Made by a program: the position numbers and the translations under genes
NCBI GenBank assembly: GCA_002729725.1
Contig: PBYS01000019.1
Coordinates: 44,926 to 108,925 of the forward strand
DNA from: Puniceicoccaceae bacterium
Lineage (GTDB): Bacteria; Verrucomicrobiota; Verrucomicrobiia; Opitutales; Coraliomargaritaceae
Reading direction: 5' to 3'
DNA length: 64,000 bases
Notes under the pieces: generated by a model
The model's input: only the letters and a program-made list of their open reading frames with translations
The model's database searches: none
What the model was told of the DNA's origin: nothing
Part shown: positions 27,187 to 36,685 of the stretch, one piece after another
Numbering within the stretch: position 1 is the first letter of the stretch
How the letters are laid out: each line of letters starts with the position of its first letter

Positions 27187-28079
27187 AGGATGATTTAAGC
27201 AATAACTCAGCACTCGCTTCCAGCGAATCCCAGAACATCGAATTCAAGCAATCCTGGCACGACGACTATTTGAAGTGGGTCTGTGGTTTTGCCAATGCAG
27301 TGGGTGGCCGAATTTATCTGGGCAAGGATGACCATGGGCAGGTGGTCGGGTTGAAAAATGCCAAGAAGTTATTGGAGGATTTGCCGAACAAAATACGCGA
27401 TCATTTGGGGTTAATGCCGTCCATCCATTTGCAGGAGGTAGCTGGCAAGTCTTTTATCGAAATCATCGTCGAACCGTCGACGGTGCCGATCTCCTTGCGC
27501 GGAGCGTATTACTGGCGCTCGGGCAGTGTGAAGCAGGAGCTCAAGGGAACCGCGCTGAACGAATTCCTTTTAAAGAAAATGGGGCTGACGTGGGATCGTG
27601 CGATTGAGGGAAATGCGAGCTTGGACGACATTGATGAGGCGACGATTGAGTTGTTCAAAAAAGAGGCGCTCACTGCGGGGCGTTTGCCGGATATTTCTGA
27701 ACTTTCGCCCGCAGACCTGCTGAAATCACAGACTTCCTCAGGCACTGTTGCGGGAGGCAGCGAGGATGATTTCAGACCGATTACAGATGGAACGTCGGGA
27801 AAGCGTCGGGAAAGCCTTGGGAAAACGTCGGGTAATGGGTTGGGTAATGGGTTGGGTAATGGGGTGGGTAATGAGTTGGGTAATGAGTTGGGTAATACGA
27901 AAGTGAGAATTCTGTCGGAGATGAAACAGTCTCCGAAAATTACCGGATCTCAACTAGCAGAAATTTTAGAGATAAGCACCACTGCGGTGGAGAAGCATAT
28001 TAAGCAACTTCGAGAAAGTGGACTGATTCAGCGCGTGGGTGGAACACGCGGCTACTGGGAAGTTTTAGAGAAAAGCTAA
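27183..28079 (+). CDS. AlbA_2 (Schlafen-like) putative DNA-binding protein with C-terminal winged helix
   Basis: 298 residues. The N-terminal AlbA_2 domain (about 10-130) shows the typical ESQNIEFKQSWHDDYLKWVCGFAN start and GGRIYLGKDDHGQVVGL. A linker of six 12-nt repeats (GNGLGNGLGNG pattern) leads to a winged-helix domain (KITGSQLAEILEISTTAVEKHIKQL). Such genes are common passengers of type I restriction loci, and a regulatory or anti-phage role is often supposed but not proven. The ATG at 27183 overlaps the transposase TGA and is preceded by AAAGGA; upstream extension is rejected. Confidence 0.85.
   Translation: MKDDLSNNSALASSESQNIEFKQSWHDDYLKWVCGFANAVGGRIYLGKDDHGQVVGLKNAKKLLEDLPNKIRDHLGLMPSIHLQEVAGKSFIEIIVEPSTVPISLRGAYYWRSGSVKQELKGTALNEFLLKKMGLTWDRAIEGNASLDDIDEATIELFKKEALTAGRLPDISELSPADLLKSQTSSGTVAGGSEDDFRPITDGTSGKRRESLGKTSGNGLGNGLGNGVGNELGNELGNTKVRILSEMKQSPKITGSQLAEILEISTTAVEKHIKQLRESGLIQRVGGTRGYWEVLEKS
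27828..27899 (+). repeat. Six-copy 12-nt tandem repeat in the AlbA_2 linker
   Basis: Units of the form TTGGGTAATGGG or TTGGGTAATGAG, six in a row, encode Leu-Gly-Asn-Gly/Glu. Just upstream are 11-nt units of CGTCGGGAAAG type. Copy-number change in the 12-nt array keeps frame; change in the 11-nt units would not. Confidence 0.88.
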
Positions 28080-28084
28080 CTATC

Positions 28085-31000
28085 ATGACCGATTTCAACA
28101 CCGACGAAAAACTCGCTTCGCAACTGCCGGCCGTGCAATTGCTGGTGGCGATGGGCTACACTTATCTTTCGCCCGAGGCGGCTTTGCGGGAGCGTGGCGG
28201 ACGGCGCTCAAATGTGCTGTTAGAGTCGGTGTTGCGGACGCAGCTCAAAAGGATCAATCGTATCCGCTACAAGGGCGGGGAGTATCTTTTTAGCGAGGAA
28301 AACGTGCAATCGGGGATCGAGCGGATCAAGCACGTCAAATACGATGGCTTGTTGAAAACGAATGAGGCGATCTACGATCTCATCACCCTTGGCACGGCGC
28401 TGGAGCAATCGATCGAGGGCGACGTAAAAAGCTTTAATCTGAATTACATCGATTGGCGCAATTGGGAACGAAACCGTTTTCACGTCACAGTGGAATACGC
28501 GGTCGAGCGCACGCGTAGCAATGAGACCGCGAGGCCGGACATCGTGCTGTTTGTGAACGGCATCCCTTTTGCGGTGATCGAGTGTAAGGCCCCGGGGATC
28601 GACGTGGCGCAGGGTGTCTCGCAGTCGGTCCGTAATCAGCATGAGGATTATATTCCGAAGCTGTTTACTTATACACAGCTGCTGCTGTCGGTGAATATGA
28701 ATCAGGCCTTGTATGCGACCACTGGCACGGCCGCGAAGTTTTGGGGCGTGTGGAAAGAGCCTGCCTTGGATCAGAGCGGGGCCGCGCTGACCGAGTTGGA
28801 AGCACTGGTCGAGCAGTCGTTGTCCCAAGCCGTGGATTTCCAGTCACTCAGCCCTCATCATTCAGCACTCAGCACTCCAAACAGCCGCCTTGTCACTGAG
28901 CAAGACAAGTCGCTCTTCGCGCTCTGCCGTCCACAGCGCTTGTTGGAGCTGGCTTGGAAATATACAGTCTTTGATGGCGGGATCAAAAAGATCGCACGCT
29001 ATCAGCAATATTTTGTCATTCAATCCACACTGCAGCGTATTCGGAATTACGATACCGATGGTGCGCGTCGTGGCGGCGTGATCTGGCACACGCAAGGCTC
29101 CGGCAAGTCGTTGACCATGGTGCTGCTGGCGCGTAATCTGGCGCTCGATCCGGAAGTTCTCAATCCGCGCATCGTGCTGGTGACGGATCGTGATGATTTG
29201 GACAAGCAGTTGAGTAACACCTTTGCCGCTTGTGGCTTGGAAGCCTGCCGCGCGACTTCGGGGCGGAATTTGCTGGAGTTGGTGGCAGAGAAGCAGTCGG
29301 GCATCATCACCACGCTGATCCATAAGTTCGACAAGGTGGGTAACAAATACAGCGATGACTCGCCGAATATTTTTGTGTTGGTCGATGAAAGTCATCGCAC
29401 CCAGTTTGGCTCGTTCTCGGCGCGGATGCGGCAGATGTTTCCGCGTGCCTGCTATCTCGGCTTTACCGGCACGCCCTTGCTCAAGAAAGAGAAAAACAAT
29501 TTCGCCAAGTTCGGTGATTTGATCGACCCGCACTATTCCATCTCGCAGGCAGTGGAAGACGGTGCGGTGGTGCCCTTGCTTTACGAGGGGCGCTATGTCG
29601 AGATGACGCAAAATCAGGCAGCGGTGGACCTCTGGTTTGAACGCCATACTCAAGGGTTGACCAAAGAGCAACAAGCCGACTTGAAACGAAAATACGCTCG
29701 CGCGGAAATGCTCAGCAAATCCGATCAAGTGATCTACATGCAGGCCTTTGATATCAGCGAGCACTATCGCGAGACCTGGCAAGGCACAGGCTTCAAGGCG
29801 CAGTTGGTCGCGCCCAACAAAGTCTCGGCGTTGAAATATCAGGAATATCTCGACGACATCGGGATGGTGCGTGCCGAAGTGGTGATTTCGCCCCCCGATA
29901 GCCGCGAAGGTTACGAAGAGACCGATGATGAGCCGAGCGACGAGGTGGTGCGCTTCTGGAAAAAGATGATGGCCCGCTATGGCAGTGAGGAGGAATACAC
30001 CAAGCAGTTGATCAACCAGTTTAAGCACGGACAAGAACCGGAAATACTGATTGTAGTGGATAAACTGCTGACGGGCTTTGATGCGCCGCGCAACACCGTC
30101 CTGTATCTCTGCCGCGTGCTGCGCGAGCATACGCTGCTGCAAGCCATCGCACGGGTTAACAGACTGCATGAAGGCAAGGAGTTCGGCTATATCGTCGACT
30201 ACGCCAACGTGCTGGGGCCGCTGGATGAGGCGTTGACGATGTATAGTGCCTTTGAAGGCTTCGATGAGGCGGATATCGAAGGCACCTTGTTGTCGATTCA
30301 CGCGGAAGTGGCCAAGTTGCCACAACGCTACTCCGATCTGTGGGCGCTGTTCAAAACGGTGAAACACTCCAATGACTCGGAAGCTTACGAGCAGTTACTG
30401 GCCGACGAGTCGATCCGCGATGAGTTTTATACCCGCTTGTCAGAATACGCCAAGACGTTCTCCATCGCGCTGTCCTCTGAGAAGTTTCTGTTTGAAACCG
30501 ATGAGGCCTTGCTGGCCCGCTACAAAAAGGATCTGAAGCAATTTCAAAAGTTGAAAGCCTCGGTCAAGCTGCGCTATGCTGAAGCCATTGATTATCGCGA
30601 CTACGAACCGAAGATCAAGAAGCTGCTGGATACGCATATTCAGGCGGATGAAGTGATTCAGCTCAACGAGCCGGTGAACATTTTTGACGACGAAACCTTT
30701 AACGAGGTCAAAGAAGAGCAAGGTGTTTATGGCAAGCAGCCACGCACCGCCGCCAAGGCCGACACGATCGCGCATGCCACTAAGAAGGTGATCACGGAGA
30801 AGATGGATGAAGATCCAGCGTTCTATGAGAAGTTTTCTATTTTGATCCAGCGCGCGATCGAAGATTTTAGGGCGAAGCGTTTGTCGGATCTGGATTACCT
30901 GAATCGCGTGGTCGATATTCGCAATAAAGTCGTTGGCAAGGTCCATGATGATATGCCGAGCGTGTTGAAGGGCAACGAAGACGCGCAGGCTTACTTCGGA

Positions 31001-31270
31001 GTGGTGAAGCCTTTCTTCATCGAGCACGAGATGACAGCCGAGGCATTAGTAAGCATTGCGGCGGATACAGCACTGGCGGTGGATAATATTTTACAGCAGC
31101 ACTTTAAGGTGAACTTCTGGAACGACAGTGATGCGCAGAAGGCGGTGATCGATGCGATTGATGATTATTGTTTTGATGAACTCAGAGCGAAGCGAGGCCT
31201 GGAACTATCGTTGGATCAAATGGATGCCATGATTGAAAAAGTCATGCAAGTGGCACGTTCCCGCGGCTAA
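28085..31270 (+). CDS. hsdR: Type I restriction endonuclease motor subunit
   Basis: 1061 residues. The N-terminal PD-(D/E)xK nuclease has D152 (RPDIVLF), E166 and K168 (IECKAP). The superfamily 2 translocase has Walker A QGSGKS near 337-342, DESH near 433-436, FTGTP and the motif VI segment QAIARVNRLHEGKEFGY. The C-terminal helical region binds HsdM. The enzyme cuts unmodified DNA after ATP-driven translocation. The gene starts 5 bases after the AlbA_2 stop. An unusual heptamer array (28845-28879) encodes a Ser/His-rich loop, SPHHSALSTPNS, between nuclease and motor. Confidence 0.96.
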   Translation: MTDFNTDEKLASQLPAVQLLVAMGYTYLSPEAALRERGGRRSNVLLESVLRTQLKRINRIRYKGGEYLFSEENVQSGIERIKHVKYDGLLKTNEAIYDLITLGTALEQSIEGDVKSFNLNYIDWRNWERNRFHVTVEYAVERTRSNETARPDIVLFVNGIPFAVIECKAPGIDVAQGVSQSVRNQHEDYIPKLFTYTQLLLSVNMNQALYATTGTAAKFWGVWKEPALDQSGAALTELEALVEQSLSQAVDFQSLSPHHSALSTPNSRLVTEQDKSLFALCRPQRLLELAWKYTVFDGGIKKIARYQQYFVIQSTLQRIRNYDTDGARRGGVIWHTQGSGKSLTMVLLARNLALDPEVLNPRIVLVTDRDDLDKQLSNTFAACGLEACRATSGRNLLELVAEKQSGIITTLIHKFDKVGNKYSDDSPNIFVLVDESHRTQFGSFSARMRQMFPRACYLGFTGTPLLKKEKNNFAKFGDLIDPHYSISQAVEDGAVVPLLYEGRYVEMTQNQAAVDLWFERHTQGLTKEQQADLKRKYARAEMLSKSDQVIYMQAFDISEHYRETWQGTGFKAQLVAPNKVSALKYQEYLDDIGMVRAEVVISPPDSREGYEETDDEPSDEVVRFWKKMMARYGSEEEYTKQLINQFKHGQEPEILIVVDKLLTGFDAPRNTVLYLCRVLREHTLLQAIARVNRLHEGKEFGYIVDYANVLGPLDEALTMYSAFEGFDEADIEGTLLSIHAEVAKLPQRYSDLWALFKTVKHSNDSEAYEQLLADESIRDEFYTRLSEYAKTFSIALSSEKFLFETDEALLARYKKDLKQFQKLKASVKLRYAEAIDYRDYEPKIKKLLDTHIQADEVIQLNEPVNIFDDETFNEVKEEQGVYGKQPRTAAKADTIAHATKKVITEKMDEDPAFYEKFSILIQRAIEDFRAKRLSDLDYLNRVVDIRNKVVGKVHDDMPSVLKGNEDAQAYFGVVKPFFIEHEMTAEALVSIAADTALAVDNILQQHFKVNFWNDSDAQKAVIDAIDDYCFDELRAKRGLELSLDQMDAMIEKVMQVARSRG
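28845..28879 (+). repeat. Heptanucleotide array inside hsdR
   Basis: Five consecutive 7-base units: CACTCAG, CCCTCAT, CATTCAG, CACTCAG, CACTCCA. Gain or loss of one unit would shift the hsdR frame. Confidence 0.7.
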
Positions 31271-31274
31271 ATCG

Positions 31275-32000
31275 ATGCAATCTACAGCAGAAATAATGGA
31301 GGGGAGTATTCAATATGGTCAACGGGTGATTGATTACACCTGTTCAACTGTAGATCGGAAAACATTGGAGATCGCGGTGCATCCAGACGCTTCCGTGGTG
31401 GTGAAAGCCCCCGCAGGCACGGATGTCGTGGCGATTGAAACCAAGTTACGCAAACGCGCGCGTTGGATCGTGCGGCAACAAGATTATTTCAAGCAATTCA
31501 ATCCCCGCACGCCGCTGCGCCACTACATTAGTGGCGAAACGCATTTGTATCTCGGTAAACAATATCAGCTCAAGGTCAGTGTTGGAGATGCAAACAAAGT
31601 GCGTTTGAAGAATGGAGTCTTTGAAGTGACTTGTTGGCAAAAAATAGCGCCGCATATGACGAAACGCTTGATGGAGCGCTGGTATGCGGAAAAGGCGGCC
31701 GAGCAATTTGAGCAGAGTCTCGAACGTTGTTGGCCGAAGTTCAAACGCTACGGTCTGCATAAGCCCAGTCTTGTCATTCAACGGATGGAGAAGCGCTGGG
31801 GCAGTTTATCCGAAACTGGTACCTTGACATTGAACCTGTCTCTGGTGAAAGCCTCAAAGGAGTGTATCGACTATGTCATGATTCATGAGCTCTGTCACTT
31901 GAAGCATCATGATCACAGTGCTGATTTTTATCGATTGCTGGCTGCACTGCTTCCAGAGTGGCAGAACCTAAAGCAAAAGCTGGAGTTGCGATTGGCGTAA
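31275..32000 (+). CDS. YgjP-like (DUF45) zinc metalloprotease family protein
   Basis: 241 residues from the ATG at 31275. The C-terminal half has the zinc motif HELCHLKHHDHSADFY, preceded by the family blocks RMEKRWGSLSETGTLTLNLSLVKA and YVMIHELCH. The family (YgjP/DUF45, related to WLM/SprT proteases) frequently follows hsdR in type I restriction loci; its substrate is unknown. It sits five bases after hsdR and is probably last in the operon. The Met at 31296 is an alternative start. Confidence 0.87.
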   Translation: MQSTAEIMEGSIQYGQRVIDYTCSTVDRKTLEIAVHPDASVVVKAPAGTDVVAIETKLRKRARWIVRQQDYFKQFNPRTPLRHYISGETHLYLGKQYQLKVSVGDANKVRLKNGVFEVTCWQKIAPHMTKRLMERWYAEKAAEQFEQSLERCWPKFKRYGLHKPSLVIQRMEKRWGSLSETGTLTLNLSLVKASKECIDYVMIHELCHLKHHDHSADFYRLLAALLPEWQNLKQKLELRLA

Positions 32001-32115
32001 ATTTTCTGGGCAGGGGGGCTGCATGTGCTATACGATTTTTTCGAGGGTTCGCACTTGCCAATCCTTTGAGTAGCACTACTAATTCTGAAGTTCACTTAAA
32101 TTAGAAAGTTAAATC

Positions 32116-33801
32116 ATGGCCAAGCCCGCACCTGAGTTTCATTACCAAAAGCAATTTCCGCTGGGAAAAGATAAGACGCAGTATCGTCTGCTGACGAATG
32201 AGTTCGTCGAGACCGTTGATTTCGGGGGCGAAACGATGCTGAAGGTGGATCCCCAGGCGCTGACATATTTGGCTGAAAGTGCAATGAAGGACATTTCCTT
32301 CAAGCTGCGCACGGAGCACTTGGAAAAAGTGGCCGCGATTCTCGACGATCCGGAGGCGACGGAAAATGACCGCACCATTGCGCTCACCATGTTGCGCAAT
32401 GCGGAGGTGTCCGCGCACGGCGTGCTGCCATTCTGTCAAGATACCGGCACCGCGATCATTTTAGGCAAAAAGGGCCAACGCGTGTGGACCGGCGGGGGCG
32501 ACGAAGCCGCGCTATCGCAGGGGGTGTATAATACCTACACCAAGGAAAACCTGCGTTACTCGCAGATGGCGCCACTTTCCATGTATGAGGAGACCAATAC
32601 CGGTTGCAATTTGCCGGCGCAGATCGATCTGCTGGCCACGGATGGTGCTAGCTACGATTTCCTTTTTGTCGCCAAGGGCGGCGGCTCCGCGAATAAGACC
32701 TTTTTCTTTCAAGAGACCAAGGCCTTGCTCAACCCGGCCAATCTTGAGAAATTTTGCATCGAAAAGATGGGCACCCTGGGCACTTCTGCCTGCCCGCCTT
32801 ATCACATCGCATTCGTGATTGGCGGCACATCGGCCGAGACTTGTCTCAAGACGGTGAAGCTGGCTTCGACTAAATACTACGACGAGTTGCCCACCGAGGG
32901 GAATGCGTACGGTCAAGCCTTCCGCGATACGGAACTCGAAGCTAAGCTGCTGGAATACACCCGCAAGATGGGGTACGGTGCACAGTTTGGTGGTAAATAC
33001 TTTGCTCTCGATGTCCGTGTCATCCGCCTGCCGCGTCACGGTGCCTCCTGCCCTGTCGGGCTCGGTGTTTCTTGCTCGGCCGACCGAAATGCCAAGGCGC
33101 GCATCGACAAAGATGGCCTGTGGCTGGAGCAATTGGAAGAAAATCCCGGTCGCTTCATCCCTGCCGACGGCGAGATCGCGAAGCCCAAAGACCCCGTCGC
33201 CATCGACCTGAATCGTCCGATGAAAGACATTTTAGCGGAACTGACCAAGTATCCGGTCGCCACGCCGCTCTCGCTCAGTGGCACCATCATCGTGGGCCGC
33301 GACATCGCGCACGCCAAGATTCAGGAGCGCTTGGATAAGGGCGAGGGCATGCCCGAGTATTTGAAGAACCACCCCGTTTATTATGCGGGGCCCGCCAAGA
33401 CGCCCGCTGGCAAGCCTTCCGGCTCTTTCGGTCCTACGACCGCAGGTCGGATGGATAGCTACGTGTATCCCTTCCAAAAGGAGGGCGGCTCCATGATCAT
33501 GCTGGCCAAGGGCAATCGCTCGCAGCAAGTCACCGATGCGTGTAAAGAGTTTGGCGGTTTCTACCTCGGCTCCATCGGTGGGCCCGCTGCCTTGCTGGCG
33601 GAGCACAATATTAAGAATGTCGAAGTGTTGGAATATCCAGAACTCGGCATGGAAGCCATTTGGAAGATCGAAGTGGAGGACTTTCCGGCCTACATTTTAG
33701 TCGATGACAAGGGCAACGACTTCTTCGCCGACGTTCGGACCGCCTGCTCGCAGTGCGCGCTGAGTGCCTATGAAAACGCTCGTGCGGAAATGACTAAGTA
33801 G
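32116..33801 (+). CDS. fumA: Class I (iron-sulfur) fumarate hydratase
   Basis: 561 residues containing both halves of the class I fumarase fold in one chain. Interconverts fumarate and malate in the citric-acid cycle. Likely [4Fe-4S] cysteines lie in [19 protein letters not shown] and the central Cys-rich portion. The C-terminal beta-type domain has [16 protein letters not shown] and [12 protein letters not shown]. The end has [10 protein letters not shown]. Works downstream of the complex II encoded at 3-6.6 kb. Stands alone after the restriction island. Confidence 0.94.
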   Translation: MAKPAPEFHYQKQFPLGKDKTQYRLLTNEFVETVDFGGETMLKVDPQALTYLAESAMKDISFKLRTEHLEKVAAILDDPEATENDRTIALTMLRNAEVSAHGVLPFCQDTGTAIILGKKGQRVWTGGGDEAALSQGVYNTYTKENLRYSQMAPLSMYEETNTGCNLPAQIDLLATDGASYDFLFVAKGGGSANKTFFFQETKALLNPANLEKFCIEKMGTLGTSACPPYHIAFVIGGTSAETCLKTVKLASTKYYDELPTEGNAYGQAFRDTELEAKLLEYTRKMGYGAQFGGKYFALDVRVIRLPRHGASCPVGLGVSCSADRNAKARIDKDGLWLEQLEENPGRFIPADGEIAKPKDPVAIDLNRPMKDILAELTKYPVATPLSLSGTIIVGRDIAHAKIQERLDKGEGMPEYLKNHPVYYAGPAKTPAGKPSGSFGPTTAGRMDSYVYPFQKEGGSMIMLAKGNRSQQVTDACKEFGGFYLGSIGGPAALLAEHNIKNVEVLEYPELGMEAIWKIEVEDFPAYILVDDKGNDFFADVRTACSQCALSAYENARAEMTK

Positions 33802-33873
33802 CTGCAAAATTGCTTCGATTTCAATTTGCTTGTGAGCTTGCAGTTCGGGGCGAACACGCTTCTGATTTTCGGC

Positions 33874-34437
33874 ATGCTTCTCGTAATTGATAATTTTGAC
33901 TCTTTTACCTATAATTTGGTGCAATATTTTGGCCAGCTGGGTGAGGAGCAGCAGATTTTTCGCAACAATGCGATCACGGTGGAGGAGGCGCTCGCGCTGA
34001 ATCCCGACCGTGTCATGATCTCGCCCGGTCCCTGTTCGCCCAACGAGGCAGGCGTCAGCTTGGCGATGATTGAGGCATTTGCGGGCAAGAAGCCTTTGCT
34101 CGGGGTTTGCCTGGGGCATCAGAGTATCGGCCAGCACTTCGGTGGCAAGGTGGTGCGCGCGGAGCGTTTGATGCATGGTAAGACCAGTCCCGTCACTCAC
34201 CGCGATACGGATATTTTCCAGGGTTTGCCTAATCCGATGGTGGCCACCCGTTACCATTCGCTGCTGGTCGAGCGTGAAAGCTTGCCCGATTGCTTGGAGG
34301 TGACGGCTGAAACAGAGGCGGGCGAAATCATGGGCTTGGCTCACAAAGATCTTCCCATCTGGGGGGTCCAGTTTCACCCCGAGTCGCTCGCCACGGAGCA
34401 GGGCATGAAGATGCTCGAGAACTTTCTTAAGTTGTAG
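33874..34437 (+). CDS. trpG: Anthranilate/aminodeoxychorismate synthase glutamine amidotransferase
   Basis: The 187-residue class I glutaminase supplies ammonia to TrpE or PabB; by sequence alone it could be trpG, pabA or both. It starts [15 protein letters not shown], has the oxyanion loop [11 protein letters not shown], nucleophile C79 ([12 protein letters not shown]) and the His-Glu pair in [11 protein letters not shown]. The ATG at 33874 is chosen for this start; an upstream Met adds 16 residues. No trp or pab genes adjoin. Confidence 0.93.
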   Translation: MLLVIDNFDSFTYNLVQYFGQLGEEQQIFRNNAITVEEALALNPDRVMISPGPCSPNEAGVSLAMIEAFAGKKPLLGVCLGHQSIGQHFGGKVVRAERLMHGKTSPVTHRDTDIFQGLPNPMVATRYHSLLVERESLPDCLEVTAETEAGEIMGLAHKDLPIWGVQFHPESLATEQGMKMLENFLKL

Positions 34438-34474
34438 CCTCGCTACTAAATATAGGGATTGCAAATCTAGTGGG

Positions 34475-34484
34475 CTATATATAG
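34475..34484. promoter_or_regulatory. Possible NrdR box upstream of nrdR
   Basis: The perfect palindrome CTATATATAG lies 67 bases before the nrdR start and resembles the core of the NrdR box (C-AT-rich-G). It would suggest autoregulation. Only one copy is clear, whereas NrdR sites usually come in pairs. Confidence 0.3.
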
Positions 34485-34550
34485 TAGTCTGCTGCAAATT
34501 ATTGTTAGTAGACCTTCTCTCTACTGATTTTTGAATTCATATTGCTAATC

Positions 34551-35015
34551 ATGCGTTGCCCTAAATGCGCTTCTATTGAGACTAAAGTGCTTGATACTCG
34601 AACCGGTAAAAACGAGACTTCGATTCGTCGCCGTCGTGAGTGTCTGGCATGTGGGTATCGTTTTACGACGATTGAAGAGGTGCTGCGTGCGGATTTGCAG
34701 GTGGTCAAGCGTGATGGACGCCGCGAGGACTTTGACCGCGTTAAGGTGCTGGGGGGACTTAAAAAAGCGGTAGAGAAACGGCCCATTGATGTGATGCAGA
34801 TTGAGATGTTGATTGCTGATGTGTTGGCGTCTTTGGAAAAGGAATTTGATCACGAGATTCCAGCTTATGCGATTGGGGAGCAAATTATGTTGCGGCTCAA
34901 GCACTTGGATCAGATTGCTTACGTGCGCTACGCATCGGTGTATAAAGACTTTCGGGATCTCGCTGAGTTGGCGCAGGAAATTAACGAGTTAAAAGCTTCG
35001 TCGGATAATGCCTAA
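34551..35015 (+). CDS. nrdR: Transcriptional repressor NrdR
   Basis: 154 residues. The zinc ribbon has C3, C6, C31 and C34 (MRCPKC, CLACG), followed by the ATP-cone domain ([23 protein letters not shown]). It represses ribonucleotide reductase genes when dATP is high. The start at 34551 gives the invariant MRCPKC. It overlaps the next gene by 8 bases, so the two are probably co-translated. Confidence 0.95.
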   Translation: MRCPKCASIETKVLDTRTGKNETSIRRRRECLACGYRFTTIEEVLRADLQVVKRDGRREDFDRVKVLGGLKKAVEKRPIDVMQIEMLIADVLASLEKEFDHEIPAYAIGEQIMLRLKHLDQIAYVRYASVYKDFRDLAELAQEINELKASSDNA

Positions 35016-35487
35016 GGCCAAGTTGATTGCAGTGGAGCAACTCCGCACGCTGAATGAGTTGCTCGGCCGTGTGTCCGACCCCGAGCGGGCCGAACATGCG
35101 CGACGCGCCCTGGAGTTCGCCTATAAGGAGCATCCGGAGGATCTCGAGCGGGTGCCGCTTGGGGATTATGTGGATAAATTGGCGAAGCTACATTTCGGGG
35201 GGGCGGGGCATCGAGCTGATTTTGCCTTTGCGCACTGGCATGTGCCTAGGTTGGAAGATTTTAGTCCGCTGTGGATACGGCAGGCGATCGTAGTGGAGAT
35301 GAAGAAATTGGCAGGTCGCCGGGAGTGTTTGTTATTGGTGACTGGTTTGCGTGAGGCGGTGTGCCCTTCGGGTAAATATTGGACCAAGCAGCGCGAGGCA
35401 CAGTATCAGCGTGTGCGTGACTGGATTGATGAATTGGTCTGCGCCTGGGCCACGCGTGGTTCGCGCTTGCAAGTTGTGGTGCTGTAG
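35008..35487 (+). CDS. Conserved hypothetical protein overlapping nrdR
   Basis: 159 residues, soluble, no signal peptide or recognised domain. Notable segments are [25 protein letters not shown] and a C-terminal block rich in Trp/Arg ([21 protein letters not shown]). An HWHVP motif sits near residue 78. The start overlaps the nrdR stop, which argues that it is real and coupled. Function unknown. Confidence 0.7.
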   Translation: MPKAKLIAVEQLRTLNELLGRVSDPERAEHARRALEFAYKEHPEDLERVPLGDYVDKLAKLHFGGAGHRADFAFAHWHVPRLEDFSPLWIRQAIVVEMKKLAGRRECLLLVTGLREAVCPSGKYWTKQREAQYQRVRDWIDELVCAWATRGSRLQVVVL

Positions 35488-35573
35488 TCGCTCGGGCGGT
35501 CTCTAGGAACTTTGTTGTGAGAGTATTGTCTGATGCTTTACAACAAACTTTGTGTCGTTTAGTTATTTGTATT

Positions 35574-36050
35574 ATGCGCTACTTACTCTGCTTACTCCCT
35601 CTTCTCGTTGGCTTGCAGTTACAATTGCAAGCGGTTGAAAACGCCACTCACCTGCGAGGAATCAACTTTCTCTACATGAACATCGATAGTTCATTTGCGA
35701 CCGAAGTTACGGCGACAGAACGTCTGGATTTGAGTGACATCATGGAGCTCTCTTTGCGGCGCGGTGAGATTGAATTGCGTAATTTCATTGCGAATAAGCC
35801 GGAGCTCAATGTGCCACTCATTGTGCTCTCGATCGATACCTCTAATCGCGTGTCGACGGGGCAGTTTGATTTGATTCTCCAGATTCGTGATCATGTCACC
35901 ATCGACCGTAATAAAGATAAGACGGTCGCGACGACTTTTGAACTGCGCCGCACCGCGCGTTCCGATGTGAACGAGGTGGATACTATCAAGGCGACCCTGC
36001 GTGAGCTGATGGCTGAGTTCGTGGCGATTTACACTAAAGAGAATCCTTAA
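35574..36050 (+). CDS. Small exported protein of unknown function
   Basis: 158 residues from the ATG at 35574, which places a clean signal peptide at the start (MRYLLCLLPLLVGLQLQLQA). The mature part has alternating beta-type strands (VNVPLIVLSIDTS, FDLILQIRDHVTID). I do not recognise the family; the layout hints at a small periplasmic beta-sandwich. It lies four bases before a HIT gene. Confidence 0.7.
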   Translation: MRYLLCLLPLLVGLQLQLQAVENATHLRGINFLYMNIDSSFATEVTATERLDLSDIMELSLRRGEIELRNFIANKPELNVPLIVLSIDTSNRVSTGQFDLILQIRDHVTIDRNKDKTVATTFELRRTARSDVNEVDTIKATLRELMAEFVAIYTKENP

Positions 36051-36054
36051 TCCA

Positions 36055-36393
36055 ATGAAGACCTTATTTGAACGAATTATCGATCGCGAGATTCCTGCGA
36101 AGATTGAACACGAAGATGATTTGTGCATCGTCCTGCATGATATCGACCCTCAGGCACCGACGCATTTTCTCGTCGTTCCCAAGCAGGTGATCCCCTGTAT
36201 CGCACAGGCTCAGGCGGAGCACCAGACGCTTTTGGGCCATCTGATGCTGACGGCGGCTTCCGTAGCTCAAAAGTTGAAGCTGGAGGGTGGCTATCGTGTC
36301 GTCATTAATAATGGTAAGGACGGTGGAGAGACTGTGCCACATTTACATTTACACGTACTGGGTGGCCGTCAAATGGCTTGGCCTCCCGGATGA
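36055..36393 (+). CDS. HIT-family purine nucleoside phosphoramidase (HinT-like)
   Basis: 112 residues. The N terminus TLFERIIDREIPAKIEHEDD and the catalytic histidine triad HLHLHVLGGRQMAWPPG at the end are those of bacterial HinT, which hydrolyses adenosine phosphoramidates. A strong terminator follows. Confidence 0.95.
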   Translation: MKTLFERIIDREIPAKIEHEDDLCIVLHDIDPQAPTHFLVVPKQVIPCIAQAQAEHQTLLGHLMLTAASVAQKLKLEGGYRVVINNGKDGGETVPHLHLHVLGGRQMAWPPG

Positions 36394-36418
36394 TCGTTAT
36401 TTAGCTCATTTATTTTTT

Positions 36419-36449
36419 AAAAGGACGCATTTTATGCGTCCTTTTTTAT
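36419..36449 (+). terminator. Rho-independent terminator after the HIT gene
   Basis: A 12-bp stem (36419-36430 with 36434-36445), three-base loop, T-rich downstream. The flanking A and T runs could let it work in both directions. Confidence 0.9.
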
Positions 36450-36560
36450 TTTTTAGAGAATATTTATCAATCCTTGTAAGTGTCTGATCGTTAGTTGTAT
36501 GTGTTGCAAATAGGTGAGAATTTGTAGTTTTATTATGAATTAATAGGGGGTTATGTCAAC

Positions 36561-36577
36561 TTGGCATGCTGAGTGCT
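36561..36577 (+). promoter_or_regulatory. Sigma-54 promoter of amt-glnK
   Basis: TTGGCATGCTGAGTGCT fits the sigma-54 consensus, with GG and GC elements at the required distance (GG at 36563-36564, GC at 36575-36576). It lies about 109 bases before the ammonium transporter gene, where nitrogen-controlled sigma-54 promoters are expected. An NtrC site was not recognised upstream. Confidence 0.75.
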
Positions 36578-36685
36578 AAATGTGTGTTGTTCGCGTTTCC
36601 GCGATCTACTCGAGATGCCCCCATACGAGGGTGCTCGATTTCAATTCCTGAACATAGCAATCAACCTGACTAAATAATACATATA

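Noticed and set aside
28862..30367. 501-codon ORF on the minus strand opposite hsdR
   Set aside because: Antisense shadow of a clear HsdR; no recognisable domain.
21820..32000. CRISPR, toxin-antitoxin or prophage within the island
   Set aside because: No spacer-repeat array, no toxin pair and no phage structural or integrase gene was found; the island is explained by the type I system and the RAYT.
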